Below, one piece after another: positions 27,995 to 36,487 of a DNA stretch of 64,000 nt. Below the pieces are notes generated by a model. That model ran no database searches. It had not been told where the DNA came from and saw nothing but the letters and a program-made list of their open reading frames with translations. Position 1 is the first letter of the stretch, and every line of letters begins with the position of its first letter. Source of the DNA: an uncultured Bacilli bacterium (GTDB taxonomy: Bacteria; Bacillota_I; Bacilli_A; RF39; UBA660); the NCBI GenBank assembly GCA_934162425.1, contig CAKPIS010000002.1, positions 1-64,000 on the forward strand, given 5' to 3'. The translations under genes and the position numbers were made by a program.

Positions 27995-28300
27995 TTATTT
28001 AATTTCAATATCTACACCACTAGGTAAATCTAAATGTTGTAAAGCATCAATAGTTTCCTTTGATGGTTCTACGATATCGATTAATCTTTTGTGGGTACGC
28101 ATTTCGAATTGTTCACGTGAATCTTTATATTTATGAACAGCTCTTAAGATAGTGTACTTTTGAATTTCAGTAGGTAATGGTACTGGACCAGATACCTTTC
28201 CACCTGTACGTTTAACTGTTTCAACTATTTTTGATGCAGCTAAATCTAAAGAACGATGATCATATGCTTTTAATCTAATTCGAATTTTATTCATACTCAT
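27995..28300 (-). CDS. rpsJ: 30S ribosomal protein S10
   Basis: S10 is a 30S head protein and, as NusE, part of the antitermination complex. The 101-residue sequence has [30 protein letters not shown] and the C-terminal [14 protein letters not shown] lies 3 nt before the first ATG and 9 nt before the second (28294); both give a normal N-terminus. First gene of the long ribosomal operon, behind a conserved leader and a strong promoter. Confidence 0.98.
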   Translation of the reverse strand: MSMNKIRIRLKAYDHRSLDLAASKIVETVKRTGGKVSGPVPLPTEIQKYTILRAVHKYKDSREQFEMRTHKRLIDIVEPSKETIDALQHLDLPSGVDIEIK

Positions 28301-28423
28301 TATCCTCCCTTCGCCTATATCTTGTATAGACTTGCTCCGAACGAATTACCTGATTCCTAAGTTTGATATTAGCAACTTAACCTGGTGTATCAGCAACCTC
28401 GCACATCCATGCAACTACACGCA
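28301..28423 (-). promoter_or_regulatory. S10 operon leader RNA
   Basis: The 120-nt 5' leader contains, on the minus strand, GGATGTGCGAGGTTGCTGA followed by TACACC and a distal CGGAGCAAGTC. From memory this matches the structured leader found before rpsJ in Bacillus and Listeria, a probable ribosomal-protein-responsive control RNA. The precise ligand in Firmicutes is not established by anything seen here. Confidence 0.65.
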
Positions 28424-28429
28424 GTTATC

Positions 28430-28458
28430 ATTTTATCAGAAAATTCCTTGTTTATCAA
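28430..28458 (-). promoter_or_regulatory. S10 operon promoter (sigma-A)
   Basis: TTGATA (28458-28453), 17-nt spacer, TAAAAT (28435-28430) with extended TGA. Initiation near 28423 gives the 120-nt leader. Confidence 0.85.
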
Positions 28459-28534
28459 GGTTTTTTTGATATTTTTTTCAAATTTTTTATATAACTTTTT
28501 CTGCATTAATTTCTAACGTTTAAATAATATGCAT

Positions 28535-28568
28535 CAAAAAAAGCAATTAGACTTTATTTTCTAATTGC
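28535..28568 (-). terminator. intrinsic terminator after the LRR surface protein gene
   Basis: Perfect 9-bp stem GCAATTAGA/TCTAATTGC (minus strand), 8-nt loop, followed by seven T. A classical strong terminator. Confidence 0.9.
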
Positions 28569-28580
28569 CTTGTTAATAAA

Positions 28581-31355
28581 TTATTGTTTTTCATCTCTTT
28601 CTTTTTTAAATGTATAAATGATGTATATTAGATATAATATATATAGTATAATTAACGACAACGTAAATACTTTAAGCATCTTGCATCTACTACATGAACT
28701 ATTTTTATTACCAACATTTTTCGTAGTAATTCTATTACTTCTAGTTTCTAATTTAGTTGTTGTTGTAGTGGTTGTACTTACTTTAGTTGTACTACTAGTA
28801 GTATTAGTTACTTTAGATGTAGTTGTTGTGATTGTTTTTTTAATATTTGCTTTACTTTTAATCTTAATTTGTCCAACTACTTTTCCATCATGTAATATCT
28901 TAAGAACGTTATCTTTAGTAGAATACTCTATATCAGCATTTATCTTATCAGTTATATGAAGGGGATTAAATACGTCATCGCCTAAATCAAGTACTCCATT
29001 TTTAAAGTCGTAGTTATTATCTGATACGTAATCAGTTATTAATGCAACAATTTTTATAGAGTCAGTCTTTTTGCCATTATTTAAATAAATATCAAACTCA
29101 TCATTATTTTTTTGAGCATAACCATTTTTTACCTTAAGTGCTAAGTCGTTATTACTTCTTAGTCCATAATAAACATTGTTATCTTTTAACTTATAACTAG
29201 AATCTTCCATAATATATGAATCATATAAAGATTCAAATTCTGTATTATCAGTTTTAAGTGCAATTACATAATCTCCATCATTTTTAGATTTAATAATTAA
29301 TTCTTCTGACATTTTTATAGAATTAAGATCTATACTTTTCGTGTATATATAGTATCCATTATCTTTCTTAGAATATCCACCAACTAAATCATATTTATCA
29401 GAACTTATCTTAAGTAATTTTATAGTTTTAATAATATGTTTTTTATCATTTGATGTATATATTGTTAATTTATCATTAGTTTCTTCTATATAACCATTTA
29501 TTACTTTAAAGTCAGAAAGTTCAGTAGCCTTTCTAATTCCAACATACATATAACCATATTTATTAATTGTATCTTTTTTGCTTTCATCTGATATATCTAA
29601 TTTTATAACGCTTATTGTATCAACTACTTTACCTGCAACTATAATTTTATATGTATAATCTCCGGCACCTTCAACACCACCATTAATACAAATTATATCA
29701 TCTTTATTAAGGTCATTTGTATCAGTATAAATACTTGAATCCTCAATTCCATATTTAGAATCTTTTATACTTATGCTAGATAAATATATTTCATCTAATA
29801 TATTATCTCCTGCTTTTATTATTATCTTATTATCTTTTATTTCATAACTGCAATTAATAACTTCTATTTTACTTTCATCAAAGGATTTATTTTTTAAATA
29901 TATATATTTTTTATTTTCTCCATCAGTAACTATTTCATAATCTTTTATTTTATAACCAGAAATTTTAAGAGTATCAATTACCTCTCCTTTATATATTATA
30001 TCTACTGTATCTACTATATTATTTTTCTTATTATAATTAAAAGTTAAATCATCACTATTTGAACGTATTTTATTCTCATCAAATATGTTATCTTTAACTA
30101 ATATGTAGCCATCTTTTATTTCATAATCACTATCATAATTAATTAGGTTATATTCTAAATGCACATTTGAATTACTTATTACTTTTGCTTTTCCATCTTC
30201 TACTACAATTTTTCCTACATTTGTTTTAATATTAGAAATTATAGTATCTATATTAGCATCTCCTTTTGTGTATACTAATTTTTTATCATCATTTATCACA
30301 TATTTATCACTAGTTATCTTTGCTTTTACAACTTCTACATAAGAGCTAACACTAAGATCTCTTGGAAAATTAAAATTCGCTATAAACGTAGTTTTACCAG
30401 GTGATAGTGCAACGATTTTTCCATTTTCTATTTTTGCAACAGATGAATCTGTTATACTATAATCAACATTATACCCATCTGGAACTTTAATATTATTGAC
30501 TATGGTATGAGTGTCTCCAATACCCATCGTAGGAATATTCTGAGCCAAAGCAGTATCTAAAAGAGCAAAAGTACTTAAATTTAAATTTTTACTAATATCT
30601 AAATATGCCATAGGAGTTTTACTTATATCAAGCTCTTTTAGTTTTGTATTTTCATTTAAATTGATATTAACTATTTTTGTATTATCAATCAAAAGTTTCT
30701 CTAAAAGTGGCAATTTGTCAACATTAAGTTCTGAAATATCATTGAATGATATCATTAAATTTTTAATATTTATATTATTATCAACATTTAAGGTTTTTAG
30801 GTTATTATTTTTTAAGTCAAGTATTGATAAATTTATATTATTGCTTACATCTAAACTACTTAATTCATTATACCCTAATGAAATTGTTGTTAATGCACTA
30901 TTATTACTAATATTAATAAAATTTATTTTGTTTCTTGACAAGAGTACTTTATCTAATAATTTATTTTCACTTAAATCAATACTAGTAATATTATTACCAG
31001 TCATACTTAAAATAGTTATATTCTTTAGTTTCTCAATACCTTTAATACTATTAACATTTTTTGAATTGCAAAAAAATCTTTCTATACTATTTAAATCATC
31101 ATCACTCAAATTATCAGTATACTCTTTATCTTCCGTTTTATTATTACTATATGAATTATAATTATCAACAACACATTTATAAAAATTAATATCATCAAAA
31201 GCAGTATTAACGGGGGTCTCATCACCTGATAAATTAGCGAAAAGTTTATTTACATTATAACTAGCAAAAGCTATTAGAAACATACTAAAAACAAGGCTTA
31301 TACCGATAAATACTTTTCTTTTATTAGCTTTTACTGAATCAAAAATGTTTTTCAT
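28581..31355 (-). CDS. large leucine-rich-repeat surface protein with C-terminal membrane anchor
   Basis: The protein has 924 residues from the ATG at 31355 (AGGTGAT 5 nt upstream). An N-terminal hydrophobic segment (about 13-35) serves as signal or anchor. About seven leucine-rich repeats of 20-22 residues follow (N-x-x-L/I-x-x-L-D/N-V/I-S-x-N, for example SSLDVSNNINLSILDLKNN), internalin-like. A Big2-like Ig fold comes next (YSITDSSVAKIENGKIVALSPGKTTF), then several repeated modules of about 80 residues with KIxxLKIS-type cores. The end is a Thr/Ser-rich stalk, a Cys pair (SCSRCKM) and a membrane helix with a basic tail. There is no LPxTG motif. It is likely an adhesin or wall-spanning protein. 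Confidence 0.85.
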   Translation of the reverse strand: MKNIFDSVKANKRKVFIGISLVFSMFLIAFASYNVNKLFANLSGDETPVNTAFDDINFYKCVVDNYNSYSNNKTEDKEYTDNLSDDDLNSIERFFCNSKNVNSIKGIEKLKNITILSMTGNNITSIDLSENKLLDKVLLSRNKINFINISNNSALTTISLGYNELSSLDVSNNINLSILDLKNNNLKTLNVDNNINIKNLMISFNDISELNVDKLPLLEKLLIDNTKIVNINLNENTKLKELDISKTPMAYLDISKNLNLSTFALLDTALAQNIPTMGIGDTHTIVNNIKVPDGYNVDYSITDSSVAKIENGKIVALSPGKTTFIANFNFPRDLSVSSYVEVVKAKITSDKYVINDDKKLVYTKGDANIDTIISNIKTNVGKIVVEDGKAKVISNSNVHLEYNLINYDSDYEIKDGYILVKDNIFDENKIRSNSDDLTFNYNKKNNIVDTVDIIYKGEVIDTLKISGYKIKDYEIVTDGENKKYIYLKNKSFDESKIEVINCSYEIKDNKIIIKAGDNILDEIYLSSISIKDSKYGIEDSSIYTDTNDLNKDDIICINGGVEGAGDYTYKIIVAGKVVDTISVIKLDISDESKKDTINKYGYMYVGIRKATELSDFKVINGYIEETNDKLTIYTSNDKKHIIKTIKLLKISSDKYDLVGGYSKKDNGYYIYTKSIDLNSIKMSEELIIKSKNDGDYVIALKTDNTEFESLYDSYIMEDSSYKLKDNNVYYGLRSNNDLALKVKNGYAQKNNDEFDIYLNNGKKTDSIKIVALITDYVSDNNYDFKNGVLDLGDDVFNPLHITDKINADIEYSTKDNVLKILHDGKVVGQIKIKSKANIKKTITTTTSKVTNTTSSTTKVSTTTTTTTKLETRSNRITTKNVGNKNSSCSRCKMLKVFTLSLIILYILYLIYIIYTFKKERDEKQ

Positions 31356-31401
31356 TAATATCACCTGCTCCACAATAAAGATTTTCATATTCTACAAAAT
31401 G

Positions 31402-31430
31402 ATTTTATCATATTTTTCATATACATTCAA
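31402..31430 (-). promoter_or_regulatory. sigma-A promoter of the LRR surface protein gene
   Basis: TTGAAT (31430-31425), 17-nt spacer, TAAAAT (31407-31402) with extended TGA. Confidence 0.75.
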
Positions 31431-31470
31431 TAAAAAAATATGAATCACTATATAAATAATGGTTCATATT
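31431..31470 (-). terminator. intrinsic terminator after the Bax-inhibitor gene
   Basis: Minus-strand stem ATATGAACCA/TGATTCATAT (one mismatch region) with T run at 31438-31432. It directly abuts the -35 of the next promoter. Confidence 0.7.
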
Positions 31471-31477
31471 TTTAACT

Positions 31478-32146
31478 TTAATCATTTCTTTTTCCAAATA
31501 ATTGTAATAATTCTAAGAATATATTAATGAAATCTAAATATAGATTTAATGCTCCATAAATAGATGCTTTACTTAATTCATTTTCATTTTTTCCATAATA
31601 GTTATATATACTCTTTAATTTTTGCATGTCATATGCAGTAAGACCTAAAAAGATAACAACAGATACTATAGATAATGTTATATTTAAACCAGAGCTATTA
31701 ACAAACATATTTATTATAGAAACAATTATTATTGCTATAAGACCAAATATCAACATCTTTCCTAGGCTATCTAAATTAGTATTTGTAGTATAACCATATA
31801 ATGATAAAAGACCAAACATTAATGCTGCTGATACAAATATCATTATAAGACTTTGCTTAGTATATACTAAGAATATAGCTGATAGTGTAAGACCACTTAT
31901 AAATGCATATAATATAAATAATATCTTAGCAACAAGCGGTGAAACCTTTCTTTGTAATGCAGAAAAGGCTATTACAACGATAAGCTCTGTTATTATAATA
32001 ATAAACATATTATTGCTTACAAACCTTAGCATTCCATATGATTTAGATGTAACATAACCAGTTATTCCTGATACTATAAGGCCTAAAAACATCCATAAAT
32101 ATACTCCACTTATAAATTTTGATAATGAATTTCTATTATCCACCAT
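31478..32146 (-). CDS. Bax inhibitor-1 / YccA family membrane protein
   Basis: This 222-residue protein has seven predicted membrane helices. It carries the BI-1 signature GLTLSAIFLVYT and the C-terminal TAYDMQKLKSIYN...YGALNLYLDFINIFLELLQLFG, which contains the two Asp (AYD, LYLDF) that form the pH-sensing latch in B. subtilis YetJ, a calcium-leak channel. AGGAGG lies 6 nt before the ATG. It follows spo0A by 46 nt and may be co-transcribed; a TGT-TATACT extended -10 near 32165 offers an alternative promoter. Confidence 0.95.
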   Translation of the reverse strand: MVDNRNSLSKFISGVYLWMFLGLIVSGITGYVTSKSYGMLRFVSNNMFIIIITELIVVIAFSALQRKVSPLVAKILFILYAFISGLTLSAIFLVYTKQSLIMIFVSAALMFGLLSLYGYTTNTNLDSLGKMLIFGLIAIIIVSIINMFVNSSGLNITLSIVSVVIFLGLTAYDMQKLKSIYNYYGKNENELSKASIYGALNLYLDFINIFLELLQLFGKRND

Positions 32147-32192
32147 GTCATGCCTCCTACTAACAGTATAACATTAAATTATTAAAATTTTA

Positions 32193-32978
32193 TTAAATTT
32201 TACTAAGAATTTGTTTTTTATTAAATTCTAATCTTAATTTATCTGAAACTGTAACAATAAATTCACTATTAGTAGGTTTAGCTCTATCATAATCAACACT
32301 ATGACCAAATACTTCTTCCATAAGATCAATATCTCCTCTATTCCAAGAAACTTCTATAGCATGTCTTATTGCTCTTTCAACTCTAGATACAGTAGTTGCA
32401 TACTTCTGTGCTATTTCAGGATATAACTCTTTTGTTATAGCTCCTACTATTTCCGGTTTATCATACATTAAAATAACTCCTTCTCTTATGTACTGATATC
32501 CTTTTATATGTGATGGAACACCTAACCCATGAAGTAATTTAGTTACAGATATTTCTAAATTATTATGATATATATTTACTTTACCATTTCTATCATTATC
32601 AAAAATACTTAATATTTTATCTTCCAAATCAGTCATATCAAATGGTTTTAAAACAAAATACTTCGGATTATAAGTAGATACTTTATTTATTGTTTCATCC
32701 GCATTAAAACTAGTACCTACTATAACTGGTTTATCAATATTTCTATTTTTCATCTCATCTAATACATAAACTCCATCTTTCTTAGGCATAATTAAATCTA
32801 ATAGTAAAACATCAAACTCATCTTTATATTTTTCTATTCTTTTAATTCCTTCTTCTCCATCATGAGCTTCATTTACTATTTTAATTCTTTCATGTCCAGA
32901 AAAATATTCTTTTATCATTTCTATTAAGCTTACATTATCATCTACTATCATTAATCTTATTTCTTTATTATCTTTCAT
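32193..32978 (-). CDS. spo0A: sporulation master regulator Spo0A
   Basis: The protein has 261 residues from the ATG at 32978 (GGAGG 8 nt upstream; an earlier ATG at 32993 overlaps that site). The receiver domain has the acidic pair Asp13-Asp14, phosphoacceptor Asp61 in LLLDLIMP, Thr89 and Lys111. The C-terminal Spo0A DNA-binding domain is well conserved: LLHGLGVPSHIKGYQYIREG, and the recognition helix segment TVSRVERAIRHAIEVSW. Phosphorylated Spo0A commits cells to sporulation by binding 0A boxes. A perfect 0A box lies upstream of its own promoter. Its presence is the clearest sign that the organism can form endospores. Confidence 0.98.
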   Translation of the reverse strand: MKDNKEIRLMIVDDNVSLIEMIKEYFSGHERIKIVNEAHDGEEGIKRIEKYKDEFDVLLLDLIMPKKDGVYVLDEMKNRNIDKPVIVGTSFNADETINKVSTYNPKYFVLKPFDMTDLEDKILSIFDNDRNGKVNIYHNNLEISVTKLLHGLGVPSHIKGYQYIREGVILMYDKPEIVGAITKELYPEIAQKYATTVSRVERAIRHAIEVSWNRGDIDLMEEVFGHSVDYDRAKPTNSEFIVTVSDKLRLEFNKKQILSKI

Positions 32979-33006
32979 ACCTTTATCCTCCATTTCAACT
33001 AAAACG

Positions 33007-33012
33007 ATTATA
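33007..33012 (-). promoter_or_regulatory. probable -10 of the spo0A promoter
   Basis: TATAAT on the minus strand, 30 nt before the ATG. No good -35 is present at 16-18 nt. The 0A box at 33043-33050 lies about where a -35-region activator site would be. Confidence 0.5.
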
Positions 33013-33042
33013 TTACTTATATTCTAAATTATTTATCAAAGA

Positions 33043-33050
33043 TTGTCGAA
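33043..33050 (+). promoter_or_regulatory. 0A box (Spo0A binding site)
   Basis: TTGTCGAA, identical to the Bacillus 0A-box consensus, reads on the plus strand about 65 nt upstream of the spo0A start and about 31 nt from its -10. It suggests autoregulation. By base composition about two chance copies are expected in the whole window, so position is the main support. Confidence 0.55.
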
Positions 33051-33051
33051 A

Positions 33052-33079
33052 GAAAAAAAATGCAGTAAAAATTACTGCA
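33052..33079 (-). terminator. intrinsic terminator upstream of spo0A
   Basis: Perfect 8-bp stem TGCAGTAA/TTACTGCA with 3-nt loop, followed on the minus strand by eight T. It insulates spo0A from the 115-residue gene upstream and directly adjoins the 0A box. Confidence 0.88.
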
Positions 33080-33107
33080 CTTATGTTATATTTATTATTT
33101 TTATCTA

Positions 33108-33455
33108 TTATTTATTATCATTTAAATTTGTAGGATCTGATTTAAATCCTTTTTTTGCCATAACTAATGATGTACCATCTTTACCCATTTTATTATCACT
33201 ATATTCATTTGTATTAAATGCTTTATTTTCATCTTTCTTAATAGGCAAGAATTCTTCAAACACACCATCTATAGCTTCTTTTATTTTATCATCATAATTA
33301 CTTTTAACAGTAACTAACATTTCTTTAAATTTGCTAAGTGGTATAGTTTTATTTAATATACGTTTTATAGCAAGTGATGTTCTAAGATCATAAAGAGCAT
33401 CCAAGAATTTACTTCGATAATTGCTATCACTTATAACATTTATGATACCCTCCAT
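33108..33455 (-). CDS. small protein of unknown function
   Basis: The protein has 115 residues from the ATG at 33455 (GGAG 7 nt upstream). It is soluble, with a helical N-terminal two-thirds (MEGIINVISDSNYRSKFLD, LRTSLAIKRILNKT, KIKEAIDGVFEEFLP) and a polar, probably disordered tail. I do not recognise the family. It is a single-gene unit between terminators, directly upstream of spo0A. Confidence 0.7.
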   Translation of the reverse strand: MEGIINVISDSNYRSKFLDALYDLRTSLAIKRILNKTIPLSKFKEMLVTVKSNYDDKIKEAIDGVFEEFLPIKKDENKAFNTNEYSDNKMGKDGTSLVMAKKGFKSDPTNLNDNK

Positions 33456-33499
33456 ATAATCTCCTACCTTTCTACATTTAGCATAACACAAGTATATAA

Positions 33500-33534
33500 T
33501 AAAAAGAAAGTATAAATTAGCGAACTTTATACTT
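33500..33534 (-). terminator. intrinsic terminator after tpiA
   Basis: Perfect 9-bp stem AAGTATAAA/TTTATACTT with a 9-nt loop followed by TCTTTTTATT (minus strand). Confidence 0.85.
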
Positions 33535-33542
33535 ACTTTACA

Positions 33543-34247
33543 CTATTTTATAATTTTTATTATGTTTTTTATTTCAAGTGCATCACAAGAAGCACTCCCC
33601 AATAAATATCCATCGTATAAATTACTTTTTATTTTTTCTATATTAGATGATGTAACACCACCACCATATAATAATTTATATCTAGTTATATTTATACCCA
33701 TAAGAATCTTTTTTATGTATTTTAAAATATCTTCAATTTCATCTTTTGATAAAGTATTTTTACCCCCAATTAAAAATCTTGGTTCATATGCTATTATTAT
33801 TTCCTGCGTTGTATCTAATACTACATCTTTAAGACCTTTAATTATTTGCTTTTTTAAAACTTCACTTGTTCTTCTAAGTTCTCTATCTATTTTAGTATCA
33901 CCTACACATAAAATAGGTGTTATAGAATTTCTTAACATAGCTTTTATTTTTAAATTAATAACTTCATCACTATCATTTACTCTTTCTTCAGAATGACCAA
34001 CAATACAATATTTAATATTTCTTAAAGATAAGTCATAAGCTGAAACCTTTCCTGTATAAGCTCCTCTATCCTCGTAATAAGCATCTTGTGCTCCAAGAGT
34101 AAAACTTTTAAATAAATCAAAGTTTAAATAACTAGGACATACTATTAAATCTATATCACTAGTATTAATATCTTTTAAATCATTACTTAGCATAATAGCT
34201 TCATCATTTGTTAAATACATTTTATGATTACATACTAATAATTTCAT
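33543..34247 (-). CDS. tpiA: triosephosphate isomerase, divergent
   Basis: Interconverts dihydroxyacetone phosphate and glyceraldehyde-3-phosphate. The 234-residue protein keeps the catalytic set Asn7, Lys9 (CNHKM), His85 (IVGHSEER) and Glu155 (AYEPRFLIG). The mobile loop 6 reads PRFLIGGK instead of the usual P-x-W-A-I-G-T-G, and the phosphate-gripping YGGSV is YGGGV. It is about 15 residues shorter than usual. Position with pgk and gap supports a true glycolytic role. Confidence 0.9.
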   Translation of the reverse strand: MKLLVCNHKMYLTNDEAIMLSNDLKDINTSDIDLIVCPSYLNFDLFKSFTLGAQDAYYEDRGAYTGKVSAYDLSLRNIKYCIVGHSEERVNDSDEVINLKIKAMLRNSITPILCVGDTKIDRELRRTSEVLKKQIIKGLKDVVLDTTQEIIIAYEPRFLIGGKNTLSKDEIEDILKYIKKILMGINITRYKLLYGGGVTSSNIEKIKSNLYDGYLLGSASCDALEIKNIIKIIK

Positions 34248-34265
34248 TTTTTTAATACCACCTTT

Positions 34266-35483
34266 TTATCTATTAAACTTGCATTTTATATTATTAATTA
34301 TTTTATGTATAAAATTAGAATCTTTATTTATAACTTTTTTATATACTTCTAAAACTTTCTTAGCATATGATAAATCACTATAATTATTAGCTGTTTTTCT
34401 AGCCTCTAAAGATATTTTATCCCTTAACTTTCTATCTTTATAAAGCATATATATAGCATCTTTATACTCTTTATCATCATTAAATAATATACCATCTTTA
34501 TAACTTTCTATAACAAGTGAAAAACTCTCATCATTTATAGCAACAACTGGTTTTGATGCTGCCATAGCTTCTATTACCGTAAGTCCTTGTGTTTCACTTT
34601 TAGATGCTGTTACAAAAACAGAAGAAAGCATATAGTATAAAGGAACTTCATTCCATGGAACTTTACCTGTAAATAAACAATTTCTATTTAACTTGTTTTT
34701 ATCCACTAAATCAATTAGTTCTTTCATATCTGGTCCATCACCAACTATTATAAGTTTAGCTCTCGGAATCTTCTTTACAATATCCTTAAAGTTATTTATT
34801 AAAAAATCTATACTTTTTTCTTTTGCAATTCTACCTACATATAATATATTAAAATTAAATCTAGATAACTTTAAATCACGTCTTAATTCATTAACCTTTT
34901 CTTTATCTATATTTTCTTTATAAAATCTACTTACATCTATACCAGTTGGAATTATATTAACATCCCTTTTTACTTTATACTTTTCTTTAAATAAGTCATA
35001 TGTCTTTTTTGTTGGTACTATTAACTCTTCAACTAACTTATCACATAAAAATAACGTTAAATACTCTACTAATTTTTTTGATGCTTTTGAAAAATATCCT
35101 TTAGTTATATAGTAAATATATTCTTCATACATAGTATGATAAGTATGAACAAGAGGTATGTTATATTGTTTAGATATAAGCCTTGCAAACGTACCAATAC
35201 TAAACTCTGTATGAGTATGTATTACATCAAGATTCCATTTTTTTATTATTTTTAATGCTTTAAGAGGATATACACCAGATATTCTATAATCAAATATTCC
35301 GCAAGGAATACCTGGTACTTTAAGTATGTTTTCTTCTTCTTTATAACAAAATGACTCACTATTTATAGTTACAACGTAAACTTCATGTCCTAATTTTTCA
35401 AGTCCTTGTTTAAGCATTAATACACTAGTTGATACTCCATTTATAAATGGTGGATATGTATCAGAAAATAGACCTATTCTCAT
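34266..35483 (-). CDS. GT4 glycosyltransferase, glycolipid-synthase-like
   Basis: The 405-residue GT-B enzyme opens MRIGLFSDTYPPFINGVST, like Gram-positive diacylglycerol glucosyltransferases and alpha-mannosyltransferases of family GT4. The donor-binding domain has ILYVGRIAKEKSIDFLI, IVGDGPDMKEL and the E-x7-E motif in ETQGLTVIEAMAA. It probably adds a sugar to a membrane lipid, facing the cytoplasm. Its start overlaps by 23 nt the end of the flippase-like gene, so the two are co-translated. The exact acceptor cannot be read from sequence. Confidence 0.88.
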   Translation of the reverse strand: MRIGLFSDTYPPFINGVSTSVLMLKQGLEKLGHEVYVVTINSESFCYKEEENILKVPGIPCGIFDYRISGVYPLKALKIIKKWNLDVIHTHTEFSIGTFARLISKQYNIPLVHTYHTMYEEYIYYITKGYFSKASKKLVEYLTLFLCDKLVEELIVPTKKTYDLFKEKYKVKRDVNIIPTGIDVSRFYKENIDKEKVNELRRDLKLSRFNFNILYVGRIAKEKSIDFLINNFKDIVKKIPRAKLIIVGDGPDMKELIDLVDKNKLNRNCLFTGKVPWNEVPLYYMLSSVFVTASKSETQGLTVIEAMAASKPVVAINDESFSLVIESYKDGILFNDDKEYKDAIYMLYKDRKLRDKISLEARKTANNYSDLSYAKKVLEVYKKVINKDSNFIHKIINNIKCKFNR

Positions 35484-36486
35484 TTTTATATGTTCCTTCC
35501 TTAATTATTAACATGATAAATCCCATTAACATTCCAAAAAAGTATGTAACAAATCTCCAAAGTAGCATTGCGCCAGATATTACAGAAATATTTGTATTAA
35601 AAATACCAAAAAACTTAATAAAGCCATATTCTATACCACCAGTTGCACCTGGAATAGGAACAAAGTTTCCCATTAACATAACAAATGACGTTAACATAAT
35701 AGAACGCATTATATCAAATGTATTAGTATTTAAAGACTTAAATATTATATAAGGAATCATATATAAAAGAGTAAGATTTATTACATTTGTTAATACCGTA
35801 ATGATAAATTGTTTTTTGTTTTTTCTAAGTTCTTCATAACAATTATAGAAGTTATCTAATCCTTTTTCTATTCTTTTCTTTAATTGATCAGTATTTTTCT
35901 TTCTAATTTTATTTAAAATTAGTAATAACTTATTTATAATACTAAGAGTAGTTTTTCTCATTCTTATTATCATAAATAAAAATAATAAAACCATTATATT
36001 TATAAGAAAGCCTATAATAATAAGAGGAGTTAAACTAGAATTAACTGGAATTGTTTTTAGCACAAGATTTAAAGTTATTGAAAAAATTCCCATTATTAAA
36101 AGTGCAACTTGATATGCTATAGAATCTTTTACCATAGCTGATGTAGAATCACTTATTCTATGACCATCTTTTTTTAACAAGTAAACTTGAAATGGTTGCC
36201 CTCCTGTTGAAAAGGGAGTAATACCATTTAGAAATTGACCAATTAATGTAAGACAAAAAGCACTTTTAAATGAATAGTTTTTTTTATGTTCTTTTATAAA
36301 TATTTGCAAGCTAACTGATTTAATCATTAAAGATAATATAAATACAAATATAGCTAGAGCAAAAATTAATATATTAACCTTTGATAATTCATGCATTATA
36401 CTACTGAAATTATCCTTTAAAGTAAAATATAAAACAAGACTAAGAGCAAGAATTAACAAGCTTAAATTTAATTTTTTGTTTTTCAT
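35461..36486 (-). CDS. LPG-synthase-type integral membrane protein (UPF0104/MprF flippase-like)
   Basis: The protein has 341 residues from the ATG at 36486 (AAGGA 7 nt upstream). It has about eight membrane helices and the conserved GQFLNGITPFSTGGQPFQVY and PGATGGIEYGFIKFFG segments of the MprF N-terminal/UPF0104 family. The cytoplasmic lysyl-transferase domain of MprF is absent. Such proteins are thought to move or present lipids or glycolipids. Coupling with the adjacent GT4 enzyme suggests a glycolipid pathway. Confidence 0.9.
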   Translation of the reverse strand: MKNKKLNLSLLILALSLVLYFTLKDNFSSIMHELSKVNILIFALAIFVFILSLMIKSVSLQIFIKEHKKNYSFKSAFCLTLIGQFLNGITPFSTGGQPFQVYLLKKDGHRISDSTSAMVKDSIAYQVALLIMGIFSITLNLVLKTIPVNSSLTPLIIIGFLINIMVLLFLFMIIRMRKTTLSIINKLLLILNKIRKKNTDQLKKRIEKGLDNFYNCYEELRKNKKQFIITVLTNVINLTLLYMIPYIIFKSLNTNTFDIMRSIMLTSFVMLMGNFVPIPGATGGIEYGFIKFFGIFNTNISVISGAMLLWRFVTYFFGMLMGFIMLIIKEGTYKNENRSIF

Positions 36487-36487
36487 T

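Noticed and set aside
28618..28959. Plus-strand frame very rich in Val and Leu
   Set aside because: It is the antisense of the Thr-rich stalk (ACA/ACT codons) of the LRR surface protein.
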